A DNA stretch of 64,000 nt, taken from Archangium gephyra (GTDB lineage: Bacteria > Myxococcota > Myxococcia > Myxococcales > Myxococcaceae). A model generated the notes under the pieces. That model had not been told where the DNA came from and ran no database searches. It saw only the letters and a list, made by a program, of their open reading frames with translations. Shown here piece by piece: positions 27,519 to 36,270 of this stretch; the first letter of the stretch is position 1; each line of letters opens with the position of its first letter. Made by a program: the position numbers and the translations under genes. The stretch lies in contig QFQP01000035.1 in the NCBI GenBank assembly GCA_003243425.1, positions 1 to 64,000 on the forward strand, in the 5' to 3' direction.

Positions 27519-28046
27519 TCAGCGACGCAGGCCGCTGAGCATCACGGTCAGGTACCGCTCGGCCGCTTCGGCCGGCTTGTCGCCAGCGTGCGCGGCGTAC
27601 TCGATGCCGCAGATCAACCTGCGGAAGTCGTTCGCATCGAGGTCGTACTTCAGCACCCGGGCCTTCTTCGCCCGAGTCACGACCTGCTCGACGATTCCAC
27701 TGAGCGCCTTGAACTCCCTGGGCGTGGTGGCCAGCAGCGTCGCCACGCTCGGCCGCTGCAGCACCATTTTCACCGCGCCACGCAAGGCCGCTTCGAGCGC
27801 GTCGGACGGGTCTTCGATGCGTGCCGCGCTCTCGAGCTCGGTGCGGAACGCAGCCAGGTCGTCTTCCGCCATCGCGGACAGCAGCGCCTTTTCATCGGCG
27901 AAGTGCCGGTAGACGGTGCCCACGCCGACCTCGGCCGCCTTCGCGAGCTCGTTGAACGACGGCACCACGCCTTTGCGTGCCAGCGACTTCGCGATGGTGA
28001 TCAGGTGTTCGCGGTTCTGTTTCGCGTCAGAGCGCTTCGAGGCCAT
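27519..28046 (-). CDS. TetR/AcrR family transcriptional regulator
   Basis: A 175-residue repressor-type protein. The N-terminal HTH is clear: VPSFNELAKAAEVGVGTVYRHFADEKALLSAM. The ligand-binding domain follows (SDALEAALRGAVKMVLQRPSVATLL). It is divergent from an SDR gene across 77 bases holding three nested palindromes, the classic layout of a TetR that represses itself and its neighbour. A similar palindrome upstream of the DES1-like desaturase at 10 kb suggests that this gene may belong to the regulon. Confidence 0.88.
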   Translation of the reverse strand: MASKRSDAKQNREHLITIAKSLARKGVVPSFNELAKAAEVGVGTVYRHFADEKALLSAMAEDDLAAFRTELESAARIEDPSDALEAALRGAVKMVLQRPSVATLLATTPREFKALSGIVEQVVTRAKKARVLKYDLDANDFRRLICGIEYAAHAGDKPAEAAERYLTVMLSGLRR

Positions 28047-28063
28047 GTCATCGACATAGTGTA

Positions 28064-28122
28064 AAACGGAAAGAAAATCCGTTTCAGTTGCGCGGAACTG
28101 AAAACGGAATAGTTATCCGCTT
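28064..28122. promoter_or_regulatory. Nested operators between the TetR and SDR genes
   Basis: Two sites share the form CGGA-N7-TCCG: AAACGGA-N7-TCCGTTT at 28064-28084 and AAACGGA-N7-TCCGCTT at 28102-28122, 38 bases apart centre to centre. Between them TTTCAGTT-N6-AACTGAAA (28082-28103) is a perfect 8-bp-arm palindrome. The second CGGA site ends one base before the SDR start codon, so binding there would block it. Which palindrome is the true operator is not decided by sequence alone. Confidence 0.75.
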
Positions 28123-28123
28123 C

Positions 28124-28969
28124 ATGCGAACTCATCTTGTCACCGGTGCCAACAGCGGCATCGGCCTGGAAGCGGTGCGCGCGCTGGCTGGCAGGGGCGA
28201 GCGCGTCATCATGGCGGTGCGAGACGTTCAACGTGGTGAAGCGGCGAAGGCGCGGGTGCTCGCGGAGTTCCCGTCCGCTCACCTGGAGGTCGAGCGCGTC
28301 GATCTGCTCGAACTCGACTCGGTGCGCGCGCTCGCGGAGCGAATTGCTTCGCTCGACGTGCTCATCAACAACGCCGGCCTGGGAACGGCGCCGCTCTCGC
28401 TCACGAAGGAGCGCGTGTACTCGCAGTTCGGCGCCAATCACCTCGGGCACTTCCTGCTCACCGCGTTGCAGTTGCCGAAACTCGAGCACGGCTCGGACCC
28501 GCGGGTGGTCACCGTGTCTTCCGGCTTCGGCAAGCGGGGGAAGTTGGACCTCACGAACCTCGATGGTGCGCGCGGTTACGGCCAGGGGCGCGCGTACATG
28601 CAGAGCAAGCTCGCCAACGCGTTGTTCGGCGCCGAGCTCGATCGCCGGCTGCGCTCACGTGGCTCGAAGGTGAAGAGCATCGTCGTTCACCCCGGCGTCG
28701 CCGCGACCGAGATGCAGAAGAAGCCGACCGGGTTCATGGGCGTGGTGTCGCGACTGGTGCACGCGCTGGCGTCGACGCCGCAGCGAGGGGCGCGACCGAC
28801 CGTCGACGCGGCGCTGAGCGAGGTGGAGAGCGGGCAGGTGCTCGGCCCGGGCAAAGGCGACGGCCCCGCGAAACACGAAGAGACGTGGCCGTCGATGAAG
28901 GACGCGTCAGGCGCCGCCGCGCTCTGGGCGCGCTCGGAAGAGTTGGCGTCTGTCCGATTTCTGAGCTGA
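28124..28969 (+). CDS. Short-chain dehydrogenase/reductase, TetR-controlled
   Basis: NAD(P)-dependent oxidoreductase of 281 residues. Cofactor motif TGANSGIG at residues 6-13, LINNAG further on, and the active-site Ser-x-Tyr-x3-Lys with YMQSKLANALFG. The sequence resembles retinol-dehydrogenase-like SDRs. The start at 28124 puts MRTHLVTGANSG at the N-terminus; the in-frame codon at 28088 would lie inside the operators. The divergent TetR protein probably represses it. Substrate unknown; a lipid alcohol or ketone is plausible given the shared palindrome with the desaturase. Confidence 0.85.
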   Translation: MRTHLVTGANSGIGLEAVRALAGRGERVIMAVRDVQRGEAAKARVLAEFPSAHLEVERVDLLELDSVRALAERIASLDVLINNAGLGTAPLSLTKERVYSQFGANHLGHFLLTALQLPKLEHGSDPRVVTVSSGFGKRGKLDLTNLDGARGYGQGRAYMQSKLANALFGAELDRRLRSRGSKVKSIVVHPGVAATEMQKKPTGFMGVVSRLVHALASTPQRGARPTVDAALSEVESGQVLGPGKGDGPAKHEETWPSMKDASGAAALWARSEELASVRFLS

Positions 28970-29046
28970 CCCGCGCGACATTTCGGAGTTGGTGTCTCCT
29001 GGTTGACGGGGCTGAGTTTGCGGTCTGTTTCCCCGGGGGTTTCCAC

Positions 29047-30445
29047 ATGTCTCGTCTCTGGTCTGCGTTCGTCTTTGTGTCGGTTCTCTTTGCGTGCGGG
29101 GAAATGCCCACGCCGGGAACCGGTGGTGGTTCTGGTTCAACGGGTGGCGGCTTCACCATGGTCGGGAACTGCGACCGGCGGTGGAACCGCGACCGGCGGT
29201 GGAACCGCGACCGGCGGTGGAACTGCGACGGGGGGCGGAACTGCGACGGGCGGCGGAACAGCGACGGGCGGTGGATCTGCGACCGGCGGCGGAACAGCGA
29301 CGGGCGGCGGAGCTGGTACCGGCGGAGGCTCCGGTCTTCCCACCGCGACGGCCACGAAGGTCGTCGTCGGCCGCGCCCACGCATGCGCACTCACGTCCTC
29401 GGGCGGCATTCGTTGCTGGGGCGCTGCTGATTACGGCCAGCTCGGCAACGGCGTCATCGACGGCACGAGCGCCGGCCTCTTCTCGACGCCGGTGCAGGTC
29501 GTCGCCTCGGCCGCCACCGACCTCACCGCCTTCAACAACACCACCTGCGCCATCATCAGCGGCGTCGCGAAGTGCTGGGGCGAGAACGCGTACGGCAAGC
29601 TGGGCGATGGCTCGATGACCAACCGCTCCACGCCGACCAACGTCGCGCTGCCCGGTGGTTTCACGCCGAGCCGGCTCGCGGCAGGCGAAGACTTCACCTG
29701 CGCGCTCTCGACGGGCGGAGCCGTGCGCTGCTGGGGCAAGAACGACTACGGCCAGCTCGGTGACAACCAGGCGGCGAGTGAATCGGCCACGCCGGTGCAG
29801 ACCAGCGGCCTCACGTCGGGTGTGACCGTGCTCGCGGCCGGCGCGACGCACGCGTGCGTGGTGCACTCCGGGGTCGCGAAGTGCTGGGGCAGCAACCTCT
29901 ACGGCGAGCAGGGCAACGGCGCGAGCGGCACCGGCCAGTACACCCCGGGCAACGTCACCGGCCTCACGGGCTTCACCGTCACCTCGTTCGGCCTCGGGCA
30001 GTACACCTCGTGCGCGACGGCTTCGCAGGGCGGCACGCGGTGCTGGGGTCGCGGTTACGACGGAGAGCTCGGCAACGGCATGAGCGGCTTCAACGCCGAC
30101 TCCACCACGCCGGTGCAGGTGACCGGTGTGACGAGCGGCTCGACCGCGGTGTCCGTCGGCTACGGCTTCGCCTGCGGCGTCGCGAGCGGCTCGGCGAAGT
30201 GCTGGGGCAGCAACGTGAACTACGTGCTCGGCCACAACATGACGCCCAGTGATTCATCGGCGACGCCGGTGCAGGTCACGGGCCTCACCAGCGGCGTGAC
30301 GAGCATCGCGGCCAGCTGCACCGACCACGCGTGCGCGGTGGTGAGCGGCGCGGTGAAGTGCTGGGGCTCGCCGGGGCCTTTCCTGGGCACCGGTGACGAC
30401 GACACGCAGGCGCCTGCGCCGGTGTCCGTCGTCAGCCTGCCGTGA
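29047..30445 (+). CDS. RCC1-repeat lipoprotein, frameshifted
   Basis: MSRLWSAFVFVSVLFAC is a lipoprotein signal, then a Gly/Thr/Ser-rich linker encoded by 18-base repeats, then seven RCC1-type blades each with a CWG-x3-YG-x-LG-like motif (for example CWGENAYGKLGDG, CWGKNDYGQLGDN). Signal and propeller are in different frames: removing one G from the GGG at 29164-29166 joins them (FTMVGTATGGG). Without that correction the propeller frame would have to start at 29003, with no signal. The propeller is probably surface-exposed and binds an unknown partner. Confidence 0.65.
29165..29326 (+). repeat. Nine 18-base tandem repeats in the RCC1 lipoprotein linker
   Basis: Nine imperfect units of the type GGAACYGCGACCGGCGGT, each encoding Gly-Thr-Ala-Thr-Gly-Gly. 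Unit length is a multiple of three, so changes in copy number lengthen or shorten the linker without changing frame. The fourth unit carries a longer G run. Confidence 0.85.
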
Positions 30446-30455
30446 GCGCGGCGCG

Positions 30456-31451
30456 TCAGTAGCCGAGCTGGGGCTGGCGCTGCTTGCCGGCCTTGTCGGG
30501 CACGAACGCCGGGGCGCGACGATCTCCATCGACCACGAAGGCCAGCGCGCTCATGCCCGCGCCGACCTTCACCGTGCTCTTCACGGGCCTCGTCGACCAC
30601 TCGTGCCACACCTCGGCCTCGTACTGGCCGGCGGGCACGTTCTTCACCGTGAACTTCCCGTCGCCGTCGGCCTGCGCGTACCAGGGCGAATCAGACACGT
30701 AGAGCCAGCCGTTCATCGCCGCGTGAATGTTGCACAGCAGGTGCACCGGCCCGGGCGTCGAGAAGACCTGCTCGCGCTGCGCGCCGTTCTTGTAGAGGCC
30801 CAGGTCGAAGTCGTTGGGCTTGCTGAGCGAGAACACGTTGTGGAACAGCTCGTCGTCGTTGCGGAACTCGACGGTGGCACCCAGCGGCACCGCGAGCACG
30901 TGGGGCACGAAGCGCTTGTCCTTCTGCACCACCGCGCGCACCCGGGTGGCGCGTGGCCTGGGGGTCGCGCCATCGGTGCGGCGCAGCACCACCACCGCGC
31001 CGCCGGGCCCGTGCGTGCCGCCGCCGCTCACCACGCCACTGACCGCGAACGCGCTGACTCGGGGCGCCGCCGGCTCGGGCTCCAGCGGCGTCATGGTCAC
31101 ACCGGGCTCGGGCGTCGGCAGCGGAGCCGGCGTCGCACCGCCCGCGCGTGAACGGGCCTCGGCGGCCAGCGGTCTGACCAGCGTCCCCAGCTCCGGGGGC
31201 AGCGAGGGCACGCGCAGCAGTGACTCCCATTTGGTCGCCGCGCCCTCGAAGTCACCGCGGTCCCACGCCACCTTGCCGCCGGCCAGCAGGTTGAAGATGA
31301 GGTACTCGCGTTCGACCGCAGCCTTGAACGCCAGGTCTTCGGGCGTCTTGACCGCCAGCGGCAACGGCAGGGTGTCTGCGAGCCACGGGGTGCCCGCGTC
31401 GGCTTTCGGAGCCGCGGCGGTGAACGTCAGCGTGAGCGCGAGGAGCATCAT
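30456..31451 (-). CDS. Periplasmic cupredoxin-like protein with C-terminal repeat domain
   Basis: Signal-like N-terminus (MMLLALTLTFTAAAPKADA), a helical domain of about 100 residues, a Pro-rich linker, then a plastocyanin-like domain: FVPHVLAVPLGATVEFRNDDELFHNVFS with the first His ligand, then LLCNIHAAMNGWL, which supplies Cys, His and Met. The tail (GKFTVKNVPAGQYEAEVWHE) resembles a carboxypeptidase-regulatory beta-sandwich. It probably binds copper and carries electrons. Last gene of the kinase operon, six bases after the barrel gene. Confidence 0.75.
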   Translation of the reverse strand: MMLLALTLTFTAAAPKADAGTPWLADTLPLPLAVKTPEDLAFKAAVEREYLIFNLLAGGKVAWDRGDFEGAATKWESLLRVPSLPPELGTLVRPLAAEARSRAGGATPAPLPTPEPGVTMTPLEPEPAAPRVSAFAVSGVVSGGGTHGPGGAVVVLRRTDGATPRPRATRVRAVVQKDKRFVPHVLAVPLGATVEFRNDDELFHNVFSLSKPNDFDLGLYKNGAQREQVFSTPGPVHLLCNIHAAMNGWLYVSDSPWYAQADGDGKFTVKNVPAGQYEAEVWHEWSTRPVKSTVKVGAGMSALAFVVDGDRRAPAFVPDKAGKQRQPQLGY

Positions 31452-31457
31452 GTTCGG

Positions 31458-32750
31458 TCACCAGGTGAAGACGGCAGAAGACGTGAAGACGTCGTTGTCG
31501 ACGTCGGGCGCGCCCGCGAGTTCGCGGTTGAAGAGGTACTCGGCCTTGAGGGCCAAAAGGTCCCAGAGGTCGAGGCGCAGACCAGCGGTGAAGCGGTCGG
31601 TGCGCAGCTCCGTGAAGCCCTGAAACTGCGCGTGGCGGCGGTCATAGCGGCCGTAGAGCGTCAGCCCGCCGAAGACCTCGTTCTTCCACGGCAGGGTGTA
31701 CGAGACGCGGCCCCAGCCGCCCCAGACCTCGAAGCCCGAGGCCAGCTCGGCGACGGTGAGGCCGGTGATTTTGGTGCCGGGCCCCTGCTCGTCGATGAGC
31801 CGCAGAAACTCGCCCGCCAGCGAGAAGCCGAAGGCGCTCAAGCGCACGTCGCCTGCCAGCGCCATCTGCCGTGAGGTGGCCGAACGCTGGTCGTTGCGCG
31901 GGCCGTACAGCCCACTGACGCCCAGCTTGAGCTGCACGTACTGCAGGTTCAGCTCGTAGCCGATGCGCGCCGAGCCCACGAAGTTGCCGGTGAGGCTGGC
32001 GTTGACGGGCACCAGCGCGTCGACGCGGGTGCCGTTGTTGGTGGCCGCCACGTTGAAGCTCACCGCGCTCCACAGGGCCGGGAGCTGGAAGCGGTAGAAC
32101 GCCTTCGCGCCCAGGCCGTGGCCGGTGGTGTAGCGGGCGATGAGCGACGGGGTGACGCCCGGGCGCAGGTTGGCCTCGTTCTCGAGGTACTCGATGCCGA
32201 ACACCGAATCGAAGCGGCCGAGGAACACCGCCAGCTCGTGGTTCTTGAAGGGCGAGAGGCGGCCGAAGGCCTGCTGGAGGTCGACGCGCGTGGAGTCGCC
32301 CTGGCCGGTGAAGCGCGGCATCATCTGGAGGCGCGCGAACAGGAAGAGCGGGACGTTGCGCGGCGTGTAGCGCACGTCGGCGCTGACCGTGTTGAGCAGG
32401 AACGACGGTGTGCTGCCGATGCCTGCGGAGCGCGGCAGGAAGCCGTTGGTGAAGCGGCCGGTGCTGTCGGTGCTGGCCACGTCGCCGCGGGAGTTCACCG
32501 CCGGCGCGAAGGCGTCGTTGCCGTAGTCGAGCGGCGTGCGTCGGTCTTCGGGCGAAAAGCTGCTGCCGTTGCCCGAGGCCTTCACGAAGCCCACGTCGAT
32601 GTAGCCGGTGAAGCGCAGCGGGTCTTCGCCCTGCGCTTCGTTAGGGGTGAAGCCCTCGCCCGGGTCTTCGTCGGGCACCTCGACCACGTCTTGCGCGGCC
32701 GCGAACGACGCGCACAGCAGCAGCACGGGCACCGCGCGCCAGCGCTTCAC
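31458..32750 (-). CDS. Outer-membrane beta-barrel (porin-like) protein
   Basis: The signal VKRWRAVPVLLLCASFAAA is followed by an acidic linker, then FTGYIDVGFVKASGNGSSF and many alternating amphipathic strands. The chain ends in Val-Phe-Thr-Trp, an aromatic terminus like that of barrel proteins. GTG start at 32750 overlaps the lipoprotein stop as GTGA; an upstream in-frame start at 33224 would run through the neighbouring gene. It may form a channel or act with the lipoprotein and cupredoxin in envelope redox or metal handling. Confidence 0.75.
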   Translation of the reverse strand: MKRWRAVPVLLLCASFAAAQDVVEVPDEDPGEGFTPNEAQGEDPLRFTGYIDVGFVKASGNGSSFSPEDRRTPLDYGNDAFAPAVNSRGDVASTDSTGRFTNGFLPRSAGIGSTPSFLLNTVSADVRYTPRNVPLFLFARLQMMPRFTGQGDSTRVDLQQAFGRLSPFKNHELAVFLGRFDSVFGIEYLENEANLRPGVTPSLIARYTTGHGLGAKAFYRFQLPALWSAVSFNVAATNNGTRVDALVPVNASLTGNFVGSARIGYELNLQYVQLKLGVSGLYGPRNDQRSATSRQMALAGDVRLSAFGFSLAGEFLRLIDEQGPGTKITGLTVAELASGFEVWGGWGRVSYTLPWKNEVFGGLTLYGRYDRRHAQFQGFTELRTDRFTAGLRLDLWDLLALKAEYLFNRELAGAPDVDNDVFTSSAVFTW

Positions 32751-33838
32751 GGGCTCACCTCGGGGGGAATGGCGACGCCCAGCGTCAGCTGTACCGGCCG
32801 GGCCATCAGCTGGTCGGGCCGCAGCCTGCGCAGCCGCGCCGCCGAATCGAGCCAGTCGCAGGAAGCGGGGAAGTCGGCGGCCTCGAAGCACGACGGGTTC
32901 ATCGCCACCCGCAGCGCGTAGGCGGTGAAGCGGTTCAACGACGCGGGCACCACGGGTGCGGTGACGCCGCGGGCCTCCAGCAGCGCGCGCAGCTCGGGCC
33001 GCGCCTCGGGCACGAAGGGCGCTGCACCTTCGGGGAGTGGGACGTCGACGCGGTTGACCAGCGCGTTGAGCAGCGGCTCCGACGGGAGCACCGCCGCCAG
33101 CGGCAATGGGCGGTCGCCGTCGCGCTTCACGAACACGTAGAAGTCGGCAGCGAACACCGCGTCGCCTTCGCCCCGCACGCGCGGCCCGAAGTCGTAATAG
33201 TCGACGAGCGCGCCATCGACCCAACCCTTGCGCGGGCCACTCGACAGCGAGACCTCGCCCAGCGTCAGCGGGTCGCGCCAGCCGGTGCCATCGTCACCGA
33301 AGCCCAGGCCTTCGGGCACGAAGGGGCACACCAGCAGCGGGCCCAGGCGCCGCTCGATGCCCTCGGCCCCGAGCACGTCGCGCGCGTCGCGGTAGGTGTC
33401 GGGCGTGAGGCCCGGCGTGAGCAGGAACTCGGCGCGCCAGAACGGCGTGTAGAACGTGGAGTCGAGGCCGACCGGGAAGACGTTCTGCACGCCGTCGACG
33501 GCCTGCTGGTTCTCGTCGAAAGGCGCCCACACCGGCTCGACCCACGGCTGCGGGTGGTTGGCCCAGATCTCGGTGATGACGAAGGTCACCGGGGCGCCGT
33601 CGGCGACGCCGGGGAAGAACGTGAGGCCCGGGCCGCCGGTCTGCAGGGCGCCGTCGCGGAACGCGAGCGGCTCACCTTCCAGCTTGAGCAGCTCATCGGG
33701 CGACCAGCCGCCGAAGTCGTAGGCCTGCCCGTGCGCCGTCAGGAACTCGCGCGTCGTCCACAGCCGGGCGGGCGTGACCTCGGGGCCTGCGGTGCACGCG
33801 CTCAGCGACAGCGCGAGCACGGCCGCTGGCAGCCTCAT
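32747..33838 (-). CDS. Lipoprotein of the kinase operon, unknown
   Basis: MRLPAAVLALSLSAC gives a clear lipobox. The 363-residue chain has a segment VTFVITEIWANHPQPWVEPVWAPF and a central acidic part, with no cofactor motif that I recognise. Its start overlaps the kinase stop as ATGA and its stop overlaps the barrel start as GTGA, so the order kinase, lipoprotein, barrel, cupredoxin is a true operon. It is likely an outer-membrane partner of the barrel or the sensory partner of the kinase. Confidence 0.7.
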   Translation of the reverse strand: MRLPAAVLALSLSACTAGPEVTPARLWTTREFLTAHGQAYDFGGWSPDELLKLEGEPLAFRDGALQTGGPGLTFFPGVADGAPVTFVITEIWANHPQPWVEPVWAPFDENQQAVDGVQNVFPVGLDSTFYTPFWRAEFLLTPGLTPDTYRDARDVLGAEGIERRLGPLLVCPFVPEGLGFGDDGTGWRDPLTLGEVSLSSGPRKGWVDGALVDYYDFGPRVRGEGDAVFAADFYVFVKRDGDRPLPLAAVLPSEPLLNALVNRVDVPLPEGAAPFVPEARPELRALLEARGVTAPVVPASLNRFTAYALRVAMNPSCFEAADFPASCDWLDSAARLRRLRPDQLMARPVQLTLGVAIPPEVSP

Positions 33839-35817
33839 GCAGGCACCGCGAAACGCTGACGGTCCTGCGCGAGCTGCGCGCCGAACAGCGTCTCCATGAG
33901 CGCCTGCAGCTCCGAGGCGGTGGCCACGCGCGCGCCCGTCGCCAGCAGGGCCTGCGCGAAGGCCTCGGCATCGGGGTAGCGGCCCGCGGGGTCGACGCTC
34001 AACGCCTTGAGAATCACCGGGGCCAGCACGCCGCACTGCGCGGTGACCCGCTGCAGGTCTGCCGCCGTGGGCCCGGCGCCCGCGCGGGTGATGAGCTCGT
34101 ACATGTCGTTGCCCGAATACAGCGGCTCGCCGGTGAGCGCGGACACCAGCACCATGCCCAGCGAAAACAGGTCGGAGCGGAGGTCGACCGGCAACGCGCG
34201 CGCCTGCTCGGGCGACATGAAGAAGAGGTTGCCCTTCACCACGCCGGCCTGCGTGCGCGACGAGCGGTCGTCACTCTTCACGATGCCGAAGTCGAGCAGC
34301 TTCACTTCGCCGCGCGCCGTCACCATCAGGTTGTTGGGCGAGACGTCGCGGTGCACGAGGCCCACGCGCTGCCCCGCGTCGTTGGTGCGCGAGTGCGCGT
34401 AGGCCAGCGCCTTGGCGGTCTCGAGCGCGATGGTCATCACCAACTCGGTCTCGAGCGGCCGGCCGCGCTGCTGCTTCGAGGCCTCGATGAGCGCGTCGAC
34501 GTCGCGACCCAGAATGTACTCCTGCGCGAGGTAGTAGCCCTCGGCGTCGCGGCCGAAGTCGAACACCGGCACGATGTTGGAGTGCACCATCGACGCGCCC
34601 AGGCGCGCCTCGTCGATGAACTGACTGACGACCTCGGCGTTGCCGGCCAGCTCGGCGCGCAGCCGCTTGAGCACGAACAGCCGGCGGAAGCCTTCGGCGC
34701 CACGCACCACCGCCACCGACACCTTCGCCATGCCGCCTTCGCCCAGCGGGGCCACGGTCTCGTAGCGTGAGAGCTGCGCCGAGGCCTGCGTCGAGCCGAG
34801 CGCGTCGTCGACCCCGAAGCGAGTGGTGTCGCTGGGCGGCACGGCGGGCTCGACCTGCAGGCGTTGAGACAGGCGCTGCAGCTGCTCCTGCGACTGCTTG
34901 AGCTGGGCGGCGGTCTCGCGCAGCAGCTCGTCACTGGCGGCGGCGCGCCGCGGCAGGAAGGCCAGCAGCACGCCGGCGAAGGCCAGGAGCCCCGCCACCG
35001 CGAAGATGGGGAAGGCAGCGCTCGAGATTTCGGCCTGGGCGGCGCGCAGCTCGGCGGTGCCGTGGCGGTGCACGTAGAGCTCGACGCCGGCCTTGAGGTC
35101 GCTGCGCGCGCAGCAGGGCACCGCGGGGGCGGCTTTGGAACCCACGCGCTGACGGAGCGCCTCGAGCTGCGCGGTGGGCCCGGCGCCGATGGCGTCAGCG
35201 GGCTTGCCGTTGGGCACCAGCAGCACCGCCACGCCCAGCTTGTTGGCGATGGGCTCGAGCTGCGCGGCCGTGAGCTTCTGCGCGAGCGCGAGCACCGCCG
35301 GCTGTTGTTGCGGGTTGGTGCGCACCGAGCGGCCGGCGCCCAGCAGCCAGAGGTCGCCCTCGAGCGCCACCACCGCCGAGGCCACAGAGGCGCCGCTGGC
35401 GTGCTCCGCGAGCGGCGTGAAGAGCGGCACCAACCGGGGCTCGGTCGAGAACAGCGGCACCGAGCCCATGAAGAAGGCGTGCGGCCCCACGCGCGCGTAG
35501 GGCGTGAACCACGGCTCCTGCTCGAAGTGCGCGAGGGTGTTCGAGAGCGCGTTGACGTCGGACTGGGTGGTGACCTCCATCAGCAGCGCGCCGATGGCGT
35601 CGAGGTTGGCGCCCTGCGCGGCGCGGCGGGCGAGCTCGGCGCCGAGCTCCTCGAGGTTTTCGGTCACGCGCGGCAGCTCGGCGTCGACGGCGTTCTGCAG
35701 ACGGGCGTGCGCCGTGTCGAGTTGCTGCTTGCGGTGCGAGCTGAAGAGCACCGCGCCCACGCCGAGGGCGAACATCGCCACCAGCACACCAATGAGCCGA
35801 CGCACCGTGACTGACAT
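33835..35817 (-). CDS. Transmembrane Ser/Thr protein kinase
   Basis: A 660-residue receptor-like kinase. One helix at about residues 6-24, an extracytoplasmic sensor of about 240 residues, a second helix (FPIFAVAGLLAFAGVLLAFL), a coiled coil (LLRETAAQLKQSQEQLQRLSQRL) and a cytoplasmic kinase domain. The kinase has GEGGMAKV, the catalytic loop HRDVSPNN and the DFGIV metal site, all intact, so it should be active. I chose ATG 35817, just before the first helix. The sensor family is not recognised. It overlaps the lipoprotein gene and heads the envelope operon. Confidence 0.88.
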   Translation of the reverse strand: MSVTVRRLIGVLVAMFALGVGAVLFSSHRKQQLDTAHARLQNAVDAELPRVTENLEELGAELARRAAQGANLDAIGALLMEVTTQSDVNALSNTLAHFEQEPWFTPYARVGPHAFFMGSVPLFSTEPRLVPLFTPLAEHASGASVASAVVALEGDLWLLGAGRSVRTNPQQQPAVLALAQKLTAAQLEPIANKLGVAVLLVPNGKPADAIGAGPTAQLEALRQRVGSKAAPAVPCCARSDLKAGVELYVHRHGTAELRAAQAEISSAAFPIFAVAGLLAFAGVLLAFLPRRAAASDELLRETAAQLKQSQEQLQRLSQRLQVEPAVPPSDTTRFGVDDALGSTQASAQLSRYETVAPLGEGGMAKVSVAVVRGAEGFRRLFVLKRLRAELAGNAEVVSQFIDEARLGASMVHSNIVPVFDFGRDAEGYYLAQEYILGRDVDALIEASKQQRGRPLETELVMTIALETAKALAYAHSRTNDAGQRVGLVHRDVSPNNLMVTARGEVKLLDFGIVKSDDRSSRTQAGVVKGNLFFMSPEQARALPVDLRSDLFSLGMVLVSALTGEPLYSGNDMYELITRAGAGPTAADLQRVTAQCGVLAPVILKALSVDPAGRYPDAEAFAQALLATGARVATASELQALMETLFGAQLAQDRQRFAVPA

Positions 35818-35931
35818 GGGAGGCCACGTTCTGACCCGCGTCGACATCGCGGTCAACGAATCGGCCAGACACGGAGACTGGGGGCCAGCGCGCACCACGT
35901 CACCCGGTACGCAGCGCGCGGTGTGCAGGTT

Positions 35932-36270
35932 TCAGGGGAGGGTGTGGCGCGAGAAGAAGTCCCACATGTGGTCGCTGGCGCTGATGTCCTGCGTGGTCTT
36001 CCCGAAGAGGGCAATCGGCTCGCCACCGGGCCAGGTGTGACCACCGCCGTCGATGACGCACTTCTCGACCTCGGCGCCGCCGTCACAATTCGTCCACGCC
36101 TCGCAGGTCACCTCGCCAAGCGTCTTGCGGCCTGAAGCCGGGTTCACGATGCCGCACGCCGCAGCGTCGGCTTCGGCGCCCGCGTCCATCATCGGCGCGC
36201 CGCCGTCATTCGAAGGCGAGCCGGAACACGCGGCGACGATGACTCCGGCGACACAGACCCACGACGCGAA
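35932..36270 (-). pseudogene. Remnant of a PHB-depolymerase/feruloyl-esterase-like lipoprotein
   Basis: Only the C-terminal end of the family is left: EVEKCVIDGGGHTWPGG followed by DISASDHMWDFFSRHTLP. The catalytic N-terminal hydrolase part with the GxSxG motif is missing. Upstream, the same frame reads a lipobox-like VAGVIVAACSGSPSND but has no start codon before the stop of the preceding gene; the MMDAGAEAD start at 36192 is the first ATG in frame. Both ends kept but the middle lost points to an internal deletion plus 5' decay. Confidence 0.6.

Noticed and set aside
29003..29160. Start of the RCC1 gene at 29003 in the propeller frame
   Set aside because: The upstream frame there gives a Ser/Leu/Arg-rich sequence without signal, while the other frame has a good lipoprotein signal starting at 29047.
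29165..29326. Tandem 18-base repeats as a CRISPR-like or phase-variable array
   Set aside because: There are no spacers, and the unit is a multiple of three inside a coding linker; it is a protein repeat.
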